Source: Aliiglaciecola sp. M165 (GTDB lineage Bacteria > Pseudomonadota > Gammaproteobacteria > Enterobacterales > Alteromonadaceae). Taken from it: a DNA stretch of 64,000 nt. The DNA is taken from NCBI RefSeq assembly GCF_007197995.1, contig NZ_VKKH01000003.1, forward strand, positions 186,001 through 250,000. Direction: 5' to 3'. Both the position numbers and the translations under genes were made by a program. Shown piece after piece: positions 18,880 to 29,384 of this stretch (position 1 is the stretch's first letter; every line of letters begins with the position of its first letter). The notes under the pieces are model-generated. The model saw nothing but the letters and a program-made list of their open reading frames with translations. It searched no databases and was not told where the DNA came from.

Positions 18880-18907
18880 GTCAGCGTGCAAATCTTGTCG
18901 CTGACCT
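18878..18907. terminator. Hairpin between converging GNAT and manB genes
   Basis: AGGTCAGCG and CGCTGACCT form a nine-base-pair stem with a 12-base loop. It starts inside the GNAT stop codon. The T-run is poor on both sides, so termination strength is uncertain. Confidence 0.5.
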
Positions 18908-18926
18908 TATCCAGGATTGGGGTTAA

Positions 18927-20375
18927 TTACGCTCGAATAACCGCCAACAACTCTTGGGTCTTTTGCTCCATCAAAGCAATATCACCCTTAGATTCGACGT
19001 TTAACCGAATGACAGGTTCAGTGTTAGATTTACGCAAATTAAAGCGCCAATTATCAAACTCCAAACCAACTCCATCTGTATCATCTATGACGATTGCATC
19101 AGGCTGATACTTGTCTACGACCCTTTGCAATGCGGCGTCGGCATCTTTCAACAAACTATTGATTTCGCCAGAAGACGGAAAAGCCGCGATTCGCTGCCTA
19201 ACCAGTTCAGACAATGGCAAGCCCGAGGTACATAGCAGTTCAGCGACCAAAAGCCATGGGATCATACCCGAATCACAGTAGGCAAAATCTCTGAAATAAT
19301 GATGAGCACTCATTTCACCACCATAGACAGCGTCATCAGCTCGCATGCGTTCTTTAATAAACGCGTGCCCGGTTTTACTTTTGATCGGCGTACCACCGGC
19401 CGTTTTAACGATATCTTCGGTGTTCCAATACACGCGTGGATCATAAATTATTTTATTATCAGATTCTTTGTCGAGAAACGCCTTAGCCAATAATCCAACT
19501 ATATAGTAGCCTTCAACAAATTGACCTTTTTCATCAAATAAGAAACATCGGTCAAAATCACCGTCCCAAGCAATACCCATATCGGCACCATTGGCCAATA
19601 CAGCATCCGCAGTATCAGCCCGACTTTCTGGTAACAATGGATTCGGGATACCATTTGGAAAGTCTCCATCGGCATTGTGATGCACTTTGATAAATTCTAT
19701 GGGTACGCGCAATTCTTGTAGTCGGGCTTCGATGGCATCCAGCGCAGGACCTGCTGAACCATTACCTGCATTTACCACAAGTTTAAGCGGCTTGAGTTTA
19801 TCTGCATCAATGTAGGACAACATATGCTTTACGTACTCATCCATACACGAAACTAATTCATATTTGCCTGACGCCAGTAATTTATCTGTTTGCACGCTGC
19901 CATTACCAGACAAAAACGCCTCTTCACTTGCAAAAGCTGATACATATTGAGCGAGGCTTTTATCAACCTCTTGTGGCGCATAAGATTGGGCAATATCCCG
20001 AATAGCAAAGAGTCCGGTATCACCGCTGATTGGACGCGATCCGGCTTTGACCAATTTCATGCCGTTATAATCAATGGGGTTGTGGCTGGCAGTCACTTCT
20101 ATGCCACCATCGACATTGAGGTGTTTAGTGGCAAAGTAAATTTCTTCGGTTCCTGTCATTCCCAAATCAAGGACTTTTGCCCCACCATCAATAATGCCAG
20201 CACTTAACGCAAGTTTCAGCGGCGCAGAAGTATGTCTGACATCGCCACCTACCACTACCGTTTTTGCTTTCAGGTATTCGGCGAATGCTCTGCCGATACG
20301 ATAAGCCACATTCTCGTCGAGTTGTTCAATTAATTTGCCACGAATATCGTAAGCTTTGAAACAGCTGATTTGCAT
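18927..20375 (-). CDS. manB: Phosphomannomutase / phosphoglucomutase
   Basis: A 482-residue alpha-D-phosphohexomutase. The phosphoserine loop is [15 protein letters not shown], the metal site is WDGDFDRC, the sugar-binding loop is [12 protein letters not shown], and the phosphate-binding loop [11 protein letters not shown] is near the C-terminus. It converts mannose-6-phosphate to mannose-1-phosphate for GDP-mannose synthesis. Its start lies three bases after the manC stop on the same strand, so the two form an operon. The neighbours give no glycosyltransferases, so the final product (exopolysaccharide, O-antigen or storage) is not shown. Confidence 0.93.
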   Translation of the reverse strand: MQISCFKAYDIRGKLIEQLDENVAYRIGRAFAEYLKAKTVVVGGDVRHTSAPLKLALSAGIIDGGAKVLDLGMTGTEEIYFATKHLNVDGGIEVTASHNPIDYNGMKLVKAGSRPISGDTGLFAIRDIAQSYAPQEVDKSLAQYVSAFASEEAFLSGNGSVQTDKLLASGKYELVSCMDEYVKHMLSYIDADKLKPLKLVVNAGNGSAGPALDAIEARLQELRVPIEFIKVHHNADGDFPNGIPNPLLPESRADTADAVLANGADMGIAWDGDFDRCFLFDEKGQFVEGYYIVGLLAKAFLDKESDNKIIYDPRVYWNTEDIVKTAGGTPIKSKTGHAFIKERMRADDAVYGGEMSAHHYFRDFAYCDSGMIPWLLVAELLCTSGLPLSELVRQRIAAFPSSGEINSLLKDADAALQRVVDKYQPDAIVIDDTDGVGLEFDNWRFNLRKSNTEPVIRLNVESKGDIALMEQKTQELLAVIRA

Positions 20376-20378
20376 TAA

Positions 20379-21806
20379 CTACCCTTCTTTGTCTTCAGTG
20401 CGACCGTAACGATCTGAGAAACGCACAATATCATCCTCACCCAAGTAGCTACCTGACTGCACCTCAATTAACTCAAGAGGAACTTTTCCGGGATTTTCCA
20501 GTGCATGGATGACACCGATTGGAATATATGTCGATTCATTTTCGGTAACTAAAAAAGTTTCTTCACCATTTGTCACTTTGGCTGTGCCTGAGACAACAAT
20601 CCAGTGCTCGGCGCGATGGTGGTGCATTTGTACGGATAATTTCTCGCCTGGATTAACGGTGATCCGCTTGACTTGAAAACGCTCACCATTGTCAATCGAA
20701 TCGTAGCTTCCCCAAGGACGGAAAACCTCTCGATGAAATTCAAACTCTGGGCGATGTGTGCGTTTCAATTCATTAACAATGGTTTTAATGTCTTGGACTT
20801 TGTTTTTGTTCGCCACCAAAATAGCGTCTTTGGTTTCAACCACTACAACATCGTCTAAGCCCACCACCGCAATCAGACGCTGTTCGGCATTTATATAACT
20901 ATTATTTACATTGGTTAACATCACATCACCAAATGCTACATTGCCTTGAGCATCTTTATTATCTGCTGTTTCCCAAAGTGAAGACCAACTGCCTACATCA
21001 TTCCAGCCGGCATCAAGTGGCACCATCGCCGCGTCTTGAGTTTTCTCCATCACCGCATAATCAACCGAATCATCTGGGCAGGTCGCAAATACGTCCGCAT
21101 CGACGCGCACAAAATCCAGGTCTTTAGCTTCGGTAGAAATGGCTTTTTTGCAGATTTCCAACATTTCTGGTGCAAATTTTTGCAACTCCTGCAAATAGCG
21201 ACTGGCTTTAAACATAAACATGCCACTGTTCCAGAAATAATCTCCATTTGCTAAATACGATTTTGCTGTGTCCAAGTCCGGTTTCTCAACAAATTGCGAG
21301 ACGGCAAAACCAGTTTCAGCCTGGTTTAATTGTTCTCCTTTGCGAATATAACCGTAGCCTGTATGTGCGCAATCCGGCACGATCCCAAAGGTCACTAGCT
21401 TTCCTTGCTCAGCCAACTCGTTTGCATGCTGGATTGCTTTATGAAAGGCCTTGTTTTCCTTTATTAAATGGTCTGCAGCAAGCACCAGTAAAACCGGATC
21501 TTCACCATTAAGTTGTGCATGAAGTGCTGCCAATGCGATGGCCGGAGCTGTATTGCGACCAACTGGTTCGAGGAGTATGCCACCATGGGTTCTATCCTGC
21601 TGTCGAAGTTGCTCAGCCACCAAAAATCGATGAGCCTCATTACAGATAAATATTGCCGGTTCGACATCCAGACTATCTAACCTTGCTATAGTATTTTGCA
21701 ACATTGTGTTTTCATCCGTGAGGGCTAAAAACTGTTTTGGTAACGCTGCACGAGATTTTGGCCATAAGCGACTTCCAGAGCCACCGGCTAACACAACTGG
21801 TTTCAT
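20379..21806 (-). CDS. manC: Mannose-1-phosphate guanylyltransferase / mannose-6-phosphate isomerase
   Basis: A 475-residue bifunctional type II enzyme. The N-terminal nucleotidyltransferase has [21 protein letters not shown] and the FVEKPD motif; the C-terminal cupin isomerase domain has the metal-binding [10 protein letters not shown] near residue 410. It makes GDP-mannose from mannose-1-phosphate, and the cupin half can interconvert fructose-6-phosphate and mannose-6-phosphate. It is directly upstream of manB, giving a compact GDP-mannose operon. Confidence 0.94.
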   Translation of the reverse strand: MKPVVLAGGSGSRLWPKSRAALPKQFLALTDENTMLQNTIARLDSLDVEPAIFICNEAHRFLVAEQLRQQDRTHGGILLEPVGRNTAPAIALAALHAQLNGEDPVLLVLAADHLIKENKAFHKAIQHANELAEQGKLVTFGIVPDCAHTGYGYIRKGEQLNQAETGFAVSQFVEKPDLDTAKSYLANGDYFWNSGMFMFKASRYLQELQKFAPEMLEICKKAISTEAKDLDFVRVDADVFATCPDDSVDYAVMEKTQDAAMVPLDAGWNDVGSWSSLWETADNKDAQGNVAFGDVMLTNVNNSYINAEQRLIAVVGLDDVVVVETKDAILVANKNKVQDIKTIVNELKRTHRPEFEFHREVFRPWGSYDSIDNGERFQVKRITVNPGEKLSVQMHHHRAEHWIVVSGTAKVTNGEETFLVTENESTYIPIGVIHALENPGKVPLELIEVQSGSYLGEDDIVRFSDRYGRTEDKEG

Positions 21807-22001
21807 AATATTCCTTAGTGATCGTCAACTCTCGACGACATCCATCAACAATTGAATGGCATGCTATAAAAGCTTTCATCACATATCAATGAATCAAAGC
21901 TTAAAATTATAAATTTTTGTCTATTACTGAGGCAATTAATCCCAATCCCAGATATACACCGCCTGCAAGCACCGACATTTTTTATCCGGGGTTGAGGTGT
22001 A

Positions 22002-23198
22002 TTAACAATAATTTTCGTAACGATCAACAATTTCATTTGCGATTGGCATTGCCGAAGTCGCGGCAGGTGAAGGCGCATTACATACGTGCAAACTAAATTC
22101 ATTATTAATGAATTTAAAATCATGTATTAAATCGCCTTGTAGACTAACCGCTTGAGCGCGAATGCCACTACGATAAGGTAATAGATCTGAAGACTTCACT
22201 GTAGGACAGTATTTTTGCACGGCTTTTAGATAGCGCTCTTTTGAAACTGAGGTTCTTAACTCTTCCAACACACTGCGTTTATGAGCGTTAAGAAGTCTCC
22301 AAAACCCCTTGAATGCAAACATCTCCATACAATCTTTGATATTCACATCAAACTTTCCATAGCTCTCTTTACCGGCGGCCAAAACAGCATTGGGCCCCAC
22401 CGTCACACTCCCATCAATCATCTTGGTTAGATGCACACCTAAAAACGGTAAGTCTGGATCAGGAACTGGATAAATCAAGTGGGGAAGCCGAGTGTTAAAC
22501 CGCTCGGGCAGAACAAAATACTCCCCCTTAAAAGGAATGATTTTATAATCAATATCCAAGCCACATGACTTACTGATGTTATCCGTCATAACACCAGAAC
22601 AATTGATCAAATACCGAGCAGAAATTCGTTTTTCACCATCAGATAAAACTATGCCCTTGCTGCCAATCTCAATATCTGAAACCTTAAACCCGAGATATCG
22701 TTGTCCACCAAGCAAAGTGAACTCGTCTATAAGTGCCTTGGTTATTCGTTGATAATCTGTGATCCCAGTCTGATTAATTAGTATGGCTTCCAGCCCCTGA
22801 ATGTCTGGAGATATGGTTGAAAGCTCTCGTTGGCTGACTCTCTTTGGAGTTAGGTCGTTGCGCTCACATCGGTCGTACAACTTCTGTAATCTTTCCACTT
22901 CCAGTTTGTTGGTTGCGACGATTAACTTTCCACATTGTTCGTAAGGCAATGAATTTTTCTGACAATACGCAATGGTTTTTTGCAAGCCTTCTTTACAAAA
23001 ACGGGCCTTTAAACTGCCGGGTTGATAATAGACGCCTGCATGGATCACCCCGGAATTGCGTCCAGTTTGATGGGTCGCGGCAGCCAATTCCTTTTCTAAT
23101 ATCACCACGTTTTTATTCGGAAATCGCTTTTTTAATTCTAAAGCAGTCGCAGCACCGACAATTCCAGCTCCTACAATAGCGACATCATAATTATTCAT
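22002..23198 (-). CDS. lhgO: L-2-hydroxyglutarate oxidase
   Basis: A 398-residue FAD-dependent oxidoreductase of the DAO fold. It opens with VAIVGAGIVGAATALEL, then HQTGRNSGVIHAGVYYQPGSLKARFC, a signature of LhgO (YgaF), and ends with VCNAPSPAATSAMPIA. It oxidises L-2-hydroxyglutarate to 2-oxoglutarate and passes electrons to the membrane quinone pool, which repairs a side product of TCA enzymes. It is divergent from tcdA by about 80 bases and separated from manC by 195 bases with no clear terminator. Confidence 0.9.
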   Translation of the reverse strand: MNNYDVAIVGAGIVGAATALELKKRFPNKNVVILEKELAAATHQTGRNSGVIHAGVYYQPGSLKARFCKEGLQKTIAYCQKNSLPYEQCGKLIVATNKLEVERLQKLYDRCERNDLTPKRVSQRELSTISPDIQGLEAILINQTGITDYQRITKALIDEFTLLGGQRYLGFKVSDIEIGSKGIVLSDGEKRISARYLINCSGVMTDNISKSCGLDIDYKIIPFKGEYFVLPERFNTRLPHLIYPVPDPDLPFLGVHLTKMIDGSVTVGPNAVLAAGKESYGKFDVNIKDCMEMFAFKGFWRLLNAHKRSVLEELRTSVSKERYLKAVQKYCPTVKSSDLLPYRSGIRAQAVSLQGDLIHDFKFINNEFSLHVCNAPSPAATSAMPIANEIVDRYENYC

Positions 23199-23282
23199 GC
23201 TTCGACATTCTTTTGTTTCATCTGTCTATATTGATATACTTCGCGCCAATTTATAACCCCTAAGAACGGAACTTTGGCATTT

Positions 23283-24059
23283 ATGGCCCCACAGAAACAG
23301 CGATTTGGTGGAACACAACGATTGTACGGCGTTGAGCAAACTGAAAAACTCAAACAAGCACATTTTTGTGTCGTTGGAATCGGAGGAGTGGGTTCCTGGG
23401 CTGCAGAGTGCCTTGCCCGAACAGCAGTCGGTCAAATCACCCTGATTGACTTGGATGACATTTGTACAACGAACATTAATCGTCAAATCCACGCCGATCA
23501 ACAAACCGTAGGCGAAGCAAAAGTGGACGTAATGGCGGCAAGAATTAGCGCAATTAATCCTGAATGCAAGGTGCATTGTATCGAAGACTTCGTTACACAA
23601 GAAAATCTAAAGGAATACATCACGCAGAACTTTGACTATGTGATCGACGCGATTGACAGTGTGCCGGCCAAAGCAGCGTTAATTGCATATTGTAAACGAA
23701 ACAAAATTCGTATCATCACCACAGGTGGTGCCGGCGGCCAAGTCGATCCCAGTAAAATCACTTACACAGATCTATCAAAAACAATCCAAGATCCCCTTGC
23801 AGCGAAGCTTCGCAGCCAGTTGAGGCGCTTTCATAACTTCAGCCAGAATAGTCAACGTAGGTTTGGCGTTGAATGTGTATTTTCGACTGAACAATTGCGA
23901 TACCCTCAAGCCGATGGCGAAGTATCATTTCAAAAACCCAAAGACATTGGTTCAACGAAACTAGATTGCAGCAGTGGATTTGGTGCTTCAGTAGCAGTGA
24001 CAGCTTCTTTTGGATTTATCGCGGCGTCTAGGGCAATCAACAAATTTTTAGCTTTGTAG
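23283..24059 (+). CDS. tcdA: tRNA threonylcarbamoyladenosine dehydratase
   Basis: About 258 residues, an E1-like ATP-dependent enzyme (TcdA, formerly CsdL/YgdL) that cyclises t6A at position 37 of ANN-decoding tRNAs to ct6A. It shows the family opening QRFGGTQRLYG, the nucleotide-binding GIGGVGSWAAECLARTAVG, and LIDLDDICTTNINRQIHA. I use the ATG at 23283; an in-frame TTG at 23274 is possible and neither has an ideal ribosome site. Its last 12 bases overlap the end of the convergent DedA-like gene. Confidence 0.92.
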   Translation: MAPQKQRFGGTQRLYGVEQTEKLKQAHFCVVGIGGVGSWAAECLARTAVGQITLIDLDDICTTNINRQIHADQQTVGEAKVDVMAARISAINPECKVHCIEDFVTQENLKEYITQNFDYVIDAIDSVPAKAALIAYCKRNKIRIITTGGAGGQVDPSKITYTDLSKTIQDPLAAKLRSQLRRFHNFSQNSQRRFGVECVFSTEQLRYPQADGEVSFQKPKDIGSTKLDCSSGFGASVAVTASFGFIAASRAINKFLAL

Positions 24060-24689
24060 CCCTTGCTTCTGATACTTTTTCACGTCCAAGAAAACAGCAA
24101 TAGCGAGCCAGACAGAAATTATTGATGCGAGCAACCAGGTACTTTCGGCAACTTGCATGATTTCCTCACTCAACACTGCCGTCGTTGCTATAAGCACTAA
24201 GTAATAGGGTAAATTCAAAACACCAGCAAGCCAGACCGTCTTGAATGGCTTGTTGTTTGCTCCAGCAGAAAACATAAAAAACGCCAATGAATTGATATGT
24301 ATCATTGCAAGCAAAAGTGACTTAATACTCAACTTCTCCGTCGTATTCTTTTGTTTTTGATTGAGTCTTCCAAGATAAAAATTAGTCATGGAACCTAAAG
24401 TGGCCGCCAATACCATGGCGATGGTTAGATAAATGACGTCACTGACCGAAGGGTTGCTGAGAATAACCAACACGACAGCAAAAAATTGGCCTGGAAAGTA
24501 AAAACCTACATAGACGATCGATTCAAGCAATATGATGGTAAATATCAGCACGTAAAAATACTCACCAAAAACGCCTTTCAAATCTTCTAGAATCGCCATA
24601 CCAGGCGGGATCACCTGCATATCGACAAGTGCAGTGATTAACAGCACTGCAAATAACGCGCTGGCGGGTAAGATAAAGTTGTATTTCAT
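24048..24689 (-). CDS. DedA-like integral membrane protein
   Basis: A 213-residue protein with about five or six hydrophobic helices. The segment ESIVYVGFYFPGQFF resembles the glutamate-plus-proline-glycine motif of the DedA/SNARE-associated family, whose members are lipid-carrier flippases, but the second family arginine motif is not obvious. A function in membrane lipid transport is therefore only an inference. It converges on tcdA with a 12-base overlap of coding ends. Confidence 0.55.
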   Translation of the reverse strand: MKYNFILPASALFAVLLITALVDMQVIPPGMAILEDLKGVFGEYFYVLIFTIILLESIVYVGFYFPGQFFAVVLVILSNPSVSDVIYLTIAMVLAATLGSMTNFYLGRLNQKQKNTTEKLSIKSLLLAMIHINSLAFFMFSAGANNKPFKTVWLAGVLNLPYYLVLIATTAVLSEEIMQVAESTWLLASIISVWLAIAVFLDVKKYQKQGLQS

Positions 24690-24914
24690 AGTGCAACAAA
24701 TAGATTGAGTTTGTTGATATTACGTACCTAAACATTTGGCAGATCAACCCGATACCTATAATACGCGCCAGGGCCAGCCGTTCTTTAATATAAAATTAAC
24801 AACGTAGCTCGATAGGTTTTCAAAATTGCGGCTAAAAATAGAGCGGTTCGATTCGACAAAGGCAAGAATTACATTCACAATCTAAATATATAGTGAAAAT
24901 CAGTAGGAAATACT

Positions 24915-25328
24915 ATGCGAATGACTCAAGAAGAGCTTGACCACTTGATGGCAGATAGCGCTCAGAATGCGATTGAAACCACCCTCGAAGAATTTAAGGT
25001 CGAACTTGATGGAACAGCCGATAGTATTACGCTGGTCGATGACGTTATCTTAAGTTGGGTAGAAAAGTATAAAGACAAAGCGCTGGAAGATAGCGCTGTT
25101 TTTACCATCTGCAATATCTACGGGGCTTACGTTGGTGAGATTTTTAAAAGTACTATCGGTGGACATTGGCGCTATGATGAGTCTGACCAGGACGCCCCCT
25201 ATGTGGTCTTAGAATATGCGGGGAAATCTTATGCATTTGCCGGTATCTGCTATCAACGCTTAGTTAACGATAGTCAAATCAGCGTGAAGAATTATTTTGA
25301 CAAGGCGCTTGAAAACAACGTGCAATAA
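24915..25328 (+). CDS. Conserved hypothetical protein, 137 residues
   Basis: An acidic, soluble 137-residue protein without signal peptide. The second half contains GAYVGEIFKSTIGGHW and YVVLEYAGKSYAFAG, a pattern seen in DUF3806-like proteins, but I am not certain of the family. AGTAGGAAATACT precedes the ATG. It converges on a membrane protein gene 24 bases away. No function can be assigned. Confidence 0.65.
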   Translation: MRMTQEELDHLMADSAQNAIETTLEEFKVELDGTADSITLVDDVILSWVEKYKDKALEDSAVFTICNIYGAYVGEIFKSTIGGHWRYDESDQDAPYVVLEYAGKSYAFAGICYQRLVNDSQISVKNYFDKALENNVQ

Positions 25329-25352
25329 AAGAGAGCTGCTCATCTAAACACT

Positions 25353-25832
25353 TTAGCGTGTCTCCAAGCGCGCCCAGTCTGACACCATGTAACGTAGATG
25401 GCGACTTTTTATCAACCAATACAGAATAATAAAATCGATAAGAAGAAATGTGGCAACGTGCCACAAATATTGCCAATCCGCGTTCGCTGCCAATTGCAGT
25501 TGGTGCAAAACATCAAGACCTACTGCAATAAACAATAACGGTTTCACCCAAAGTCGAAGTTGATGCCATGGTGTATCCCACCATTTTTCCCTGTAAGCCA
25601 CAATTGCCATTGCTAGACAGGCCCACAACCCTATTGCAAAACCGAAATACAATTCATTTTGATCAGGATAAAAGATCTCAAGGAGCTGATCCGAGTCACG
25701 AAAGTTACTCAAAGATAATACAAATATGAAATAGCTTTTGGCCAAAAACAAACTGCCCCACCAAAAAAACCTGGGAGGTTTTATTCTTCCTGATTCATCG
25801 TAATGATTCAGTGGCAACAACAATTTTGCCAT
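25353..25832 (-). CDS. DUF2919-type (YfeZ-like) inner-membrane protein
   Basis: About 159 residues with four hydrophobic segments. The N-terminus MAKLLLPLNHYDESG followed by KPPRFFW is like the DUF2919 family (E. coli YfeZ), membrane proteins of unknown function. I use the ATG at 25832, four bases after the upstream TPR/GGDEF stop; an in-frame TTG at 25865 would overlap that gene. Neither has a strong ribosome site, so translation is probably coupled to the upstream gene. Confidence 0.65.
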   Translation of the reverse strand: MAKLLLPLNHYDESGRIKPPRFFWWGSLFLAKSYFIFVLSLSNFRDSDQLLEIFYPDQNELYFGFAIGLWACLAMAIVAYREKWWDTPWHQLRLWVKPLLFIAVGLDVLHQLQLAANADWQYLWHVATFLLIDFIILYWLIKSRHLRYMVSDWARLETR

Positions 25833-25836
25833 TACA

Positions 25837-27651
25837 CTAGTGCGCAACCTGTTGCTCTGAGCCAAGGTTTAACGAGAGCTGCATATCGTCCAGAATGTCA
25901 TCTAAATCGTCAAAAGTGCCAGTAGATACATAGATACTCATGCTCGAGCGAATGCTGACGTTTTGATTTTCTTCGTCACCTAAAATGGTATTTTCCAATG
26001 CAAACTGCATTCGTTCAAAAAACGATTTAGCAGAATCTTCTTCAATATCGGTTAAACAGACGATAAATTGTTCCGGCGCAAACCGTCCAACAATATCTCT
26101 ATCCCTTGTCACCTGACTTAGCGTACTGGCAATTTGGTTTAATGCTGTATCACTTTTTGTGGCGCCTAGTTGGCGATTAACATCACGGAAGTTTCCTAAA
26201 TCAAATAAAGCCAAAGCGTTGGTGCGTCCTCTAGAGGGCGACGGAACGCGGCGAATTTCGTTCAATGCGGTTTTTGCGTTTAAAAGCTGTGTAACAGAAT
26301 CATAACTTTGCCCGCTGACATAACGTCTCCGCAACCAATAAAGCAAGATAGCCAGAAGCGACAGCGATACTGCCGATACAAGTATAATAGAGCGTTTTCG
26401 GTCCGCTTCTGTTGCCTGTAAATTTGACTCAAGGGTGCTGATCTGGCTATGCAAATTCGCAACGCCAAGTACTTTTCCGGAAACTTGTTGTTGCATAAAC
26501 TTGGCTAGCATTAGCTCCGCAAACTGATTAAAGGCCAATTCCGCATTCTCAAAATCACCTAACATCAAATATACGTCGACTTTAAATTTGGAGTAATCTT
26601 TGTTCCGATTTATAAACGCCTTATAACCTGAACTTGCCTTATCTTCCTCGTCTAAAAACGCTATCAGACATTGGCGATCTTCATTAGCTAAGCACAGCAC
26701 TGCACTGTACCAACGAAAAAGTCCAGTATAAATCTGACTGTTAATTTCTGACGAGTAGACTTTCCATTTCGCCAAACTACGACTTAATTGTTCCATATTG
26801 CCTGTACGGTAGTGGTAGCCAGCTTCTGAAAGATGCAACCAGACATTCGATATGGGCGTATTGACTGACTCGTTAACTTTCTTAAATTCCTCAATTGTTT
26901 TGGCGGCTTGATCAAAGTCACCAGAGGCCATGTTAGAGGAAATAACACTGATTAATGTGGCAAGCAAATTGGAACTGGTATAGGTTTGCAAACCCAGCTC
27001 GTATGACTTTTGATATTGTTCTGCCGCCAATGCATGCTGACCCAGCTCTGCGTATAAAAGGCCAATATTGTTGTGAATGTGCGCTAGCGCTGCAAGATCA
27101 TCAGATGACGAATACTGTTCAACTAATTCGTACATTTTCCCTAGTTTAATCCCTTCATCATTTTGGGCCTCACACATTGTGATAAGTCCAAGTTGGGCAC
27201 TAAGGCTGACATCAGTAAACTTATTCTGCGCAAGTGAAAATGCTTTTTGATACCACTCACAACGTTCTGGAGACTCTTGTACATCATTGATAAAGCCCAG
27301 CTGATAGGTAGCTTCTGCGAAGTATTCATGGGATTGCTGGGCGTTTTCAGCGCTTATTAGTTCAAGTAACTGTTCTTTTGCATCATCATGTTTCCCCTGA
27401 CAAATTTGCCAGTGAGTTTTTTTGACTATTAATTGTTGTTTTTGCAATTGATTAATCCCAGGTAACTGCAAAAATTGTTCTATGTCATTAATGGCATCAG
27501 TTTCGGGACAGTCGTAGGTTTTGACATCGGTTTGTTGAATAAAGGCATCAACTTCTGCACGTCCGTTGGCGATTACTTGCAAACAGACAAATAAAAAACA
27601 GATAACTAAAACATGAAGATAACGAAACTTAAATTGCGGATAATTCATCAT
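25837..27651 (-). CDS. TPR-repeat membrane protein with degenerate GGDEF domain
   Basis: A 604-residue protein. A signal peptide or N-terminal helix (VLVICFLFVCLQVIANG) leads into a periplasmic region of TPR-like helical repeats (about 50-400), a coiled stretch, one transmembrane helix (VSAVSLSLLAILLYWL, near 430), then a C-terminal domain like GGDEF (YDSVTQLLNAKTALNEI onward). The signature GGDEF/GGEEF is replaced by RFAPEQF, so diguanylate cyclase activity is unlikely. It may bind nucleotides or act as a non-catalytic signal partner. It is upstream of the DUF2919 gene and divergent from rimO. Confidence 0.82.
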   Translation of the reverse strand: MMNYPQFKFRYLHVLVICFLFVCLQVIANGRAEVDAFIQQTDVKTYDCPETDAINDIEQFLQLPGINQLQKQQLIVKKTHWQICQGKHDDAKEQLLELISAENAQQSHEYFAEATYQLGFINDVQESPERCEWYQKAFSLAQNKFTDVSLSAQLGLITMCEAQNDEGIKLGKMYELVEQYSSSDDLAALAHIHNNIGLLYAELGQHALAAEQYQKSYELGLQTYTSSNLLATLISVISSNMASGDFDQAAKTIEEFKKVNESVNTPISNVWLHLSEAGYHYRTGNMEQLSRSLAKWKVYSSEINSQIYTGLFRWYSAVLCLANEDRQCLIAFLDEEDKASSGYKAFINRNKDYSKFKVDVYLMLGDFENAELAFNQFAELMLAKFMQQQVSGKVLGVANLHSQISTLESNLQATEADRKRSIILVSAVSLSLLAILLYWLRRRYVSGQSYDSVTQLLNAKTALNEIRRVPSPSRGRTNALALFDLGNFRDVNRQLGATKSDTALNQIASTLSQVTRDRDIVGRFAPEQFIVCLTDIEEDSAKSFFERMQFALENTILGDEENQNVSIRSSMSIYVSTGTFDDLDDILDDMQLSLNLGSEQQVAH

Positions 27652-27968
27652 TACTATCGATAAATGGCACCAATGACTAGAAAGTATTTATCGTAACGAT
27701 TTTGGTGCATTACAAGTTCCTGAAGTGTAATAGGTTAACTAGTCATGTACAAGATCAACCCGTATTGAAAAGCTGTGAAGGCTAAAATTGTTGGCTTTTC
27801 TCCTTGAGTATTCATTTTGCTAGTAAGCCTTTCCAGATTAGAATTACGACCTTTTCAGATATAACCTCTACAGTAGTGGCTGGAAAAGCGGACTAACTAC
27901 TGTATAATCCAGCCGCGTAAATTTTCAGTTCATTTTTTCAGCAATATTCGGCAACAAAAAGGCACCTC
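27652..27968. promoter_or_regulatory. Divergent spacer with rimO promoter (TATAAT at 27903-27908)
   Basis: The 317 bases between the TPR/GGDEF gene and rimO contain no gene. A perfect TATAAT at 27903-27908 lies 60 bases before the rimO ATG; the hexamer 17 bases upstream, CTGGAA, is a poor -35. Nothing else stands out. Confidence 0.5.
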
Positions 27969-29384
27969 ATGACGGTTAATCAATTTGATCCTAGCCAAAC
28001 AACGACTATGGAATCACCTAAAAAAGTCTTACAGCACGACGCTAAGCATTCTTCCAAGGTGTCTGATAAAGCCGCAAAAATTGGTTTTGTATCTCTGGGT
28101 TGTCCAAAAAATCTAGTGGACTCAGAGCGTATTCTCACGCAATTACGCACTGAAGGGTATGACGTCGTACCTACATACAATGATGCTGAACTGGTGATTG
28201 TTAACACCTGTGGCTTTATCGATTCCGCCGTTGAGGAATCGTTAGACACCATCGGCGAAGCCTTGGCGGAAAATGGCAAAGTGATAGTTACCGGTTGCCT
28301 TGGTGTAAAGGAAAACGAAATTCGTGAAGTACACCCTAATGTGTTGGCAATAACGGGTCCTCATGCCTATGAAACCGTTGTTGAGCAAGTTCACCAACAT
28401 TTGCCGAAACCTCAACACGACCCATTCATTCAGCTAGTTCCCGATCACGGTATCAAATTGACACCAAAACACTATGCATACTTAAAAATTTCTGAAGGCT
28501 GCAATCATCGCTGTACGTTTTGTATTATCCCATCCATGCGTGGCGATTTGGTCAGCCGTCCTATCGGCGAAATACTCGATGAAGCACAGCGTTTGAAAAA
28601 CGCCGGAGTCAGAGAGTTGCTGGTAATTTCTCAAGATACCAGCGCCTATGGCGTAGATGTTAAAAACAAAACCGGTTTCTGGAACGGCATGCCAGTGAAA
28701 ACAGGTATGACAGAATTATGTGAAAAACTGGGAGAAATGGGTATTTGGGTGCGCCTTCACTATGTTTATCCTTACCCTTCCGTTGATAAAGTAATACCGC
28801 TGATGGCACAAGGTAAAGTTCTTCCCTACTTGGATATTCCTTTCCAGCATGCCAACACTCGGATCCTCAAACTCATGAAGCGCCCTGCTGCCGCTGAACG
28901 AACACTAGAACGAATCAAAAAGTGGCGCGAAATGTGTCCAGAATTAATTATTCGTTCCACTTTTATTGTTGGCTTTCCAGGCGAAACCGAGGAAGAGTTT
29001 GAAGAGCTGCTTGAGTTTTTAAAAGAAGCTCAGCTCGACCGAGTAGGTTGTTTTAAGTACTCCGAAGTTGAAGGTGCTAAAGCCAACGAGTTGCCCGATC
29101 ATGTGTCAGAAGAGGTAAAACAGCAACGTTTCGAGAGATTCATGGCTGTCCAATCGCAAATTAGTGCGCAAAAATTACAACAAAAAATTGGACTTGAATA
29201 TCAAATTCTCATTGACGAAGTCACAAGTGAAGGCGCAGTAGGACGTTGCTTCGCTGATGCGCCAGAAATTGATGGCAATGTCCACTTAACCGACGAATTT
29301 GACGTCAAGCCTGGCGATCTAATCTGGGGGCAGATTATCCATGCTGATGAACATGATATGTGGGCAGTAAAAGTCGAGGACTAA
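27969..29384 (+). CDS. rimO: Ribosomal protein S12 methylthiotransferase
   Basis: A 471-residue radical SAM methylthiotransferase that adds a methylthio group to aspartate 88 (E. coli numbering) of ribosomal protein S12. The N-terminal domain has the three cluster cysteines in [22 protein letters not shown] and TGCLG; the radical SAM CxxxCxxC is CNHRCTFC; a C-terminal TRAM domain follows. The first 35 or so residues are a polar extension before the conserved [25 protein letters not shown] precedes the ATG. Its last bases overlap the convergent rmuC stop by four. Confidence 0.96.
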   Translation: MTVNQFDPSQTTTMESPKKVLQHDAKHSSKVSDKAAKIGFVSLGCPKNLVDSERILTQLRTEGYDVVPTYNDAELVIVNTCGFIDSAVEESLDTIGEALAENGKVIVTGCLGVKENEIREVHPNVLAITGPHAYETVVEQVHQHLPKPQHDPFIQLVPDHGIKLTPKHYAYLKISEGCNHRCTFCIIPSMRGDLVSRPIGEILDEAQRLKNAGVRELLVISQDTSAYGVDVKNKTGFWNGMPVKTGMTELCEKLGEMGIWVRLHYVYPYPSVDKVIPLMAQGKVLPYLDIPFQHANTRILKLMKRPAAAERTLERIKKWREMCPELIIRSTFIVGFPGETEEEFEELLEFLKEAQLDRVGCFKYSEVEGAKANELPDHVSEEVKQQRFERFMAVQSQISAQKLQQKIGLEYQILIDEVTSEGAVGRCFADAPEIDGNVHLTDEFDVKPGDLIWGQIIHADEHDMWAVKVED

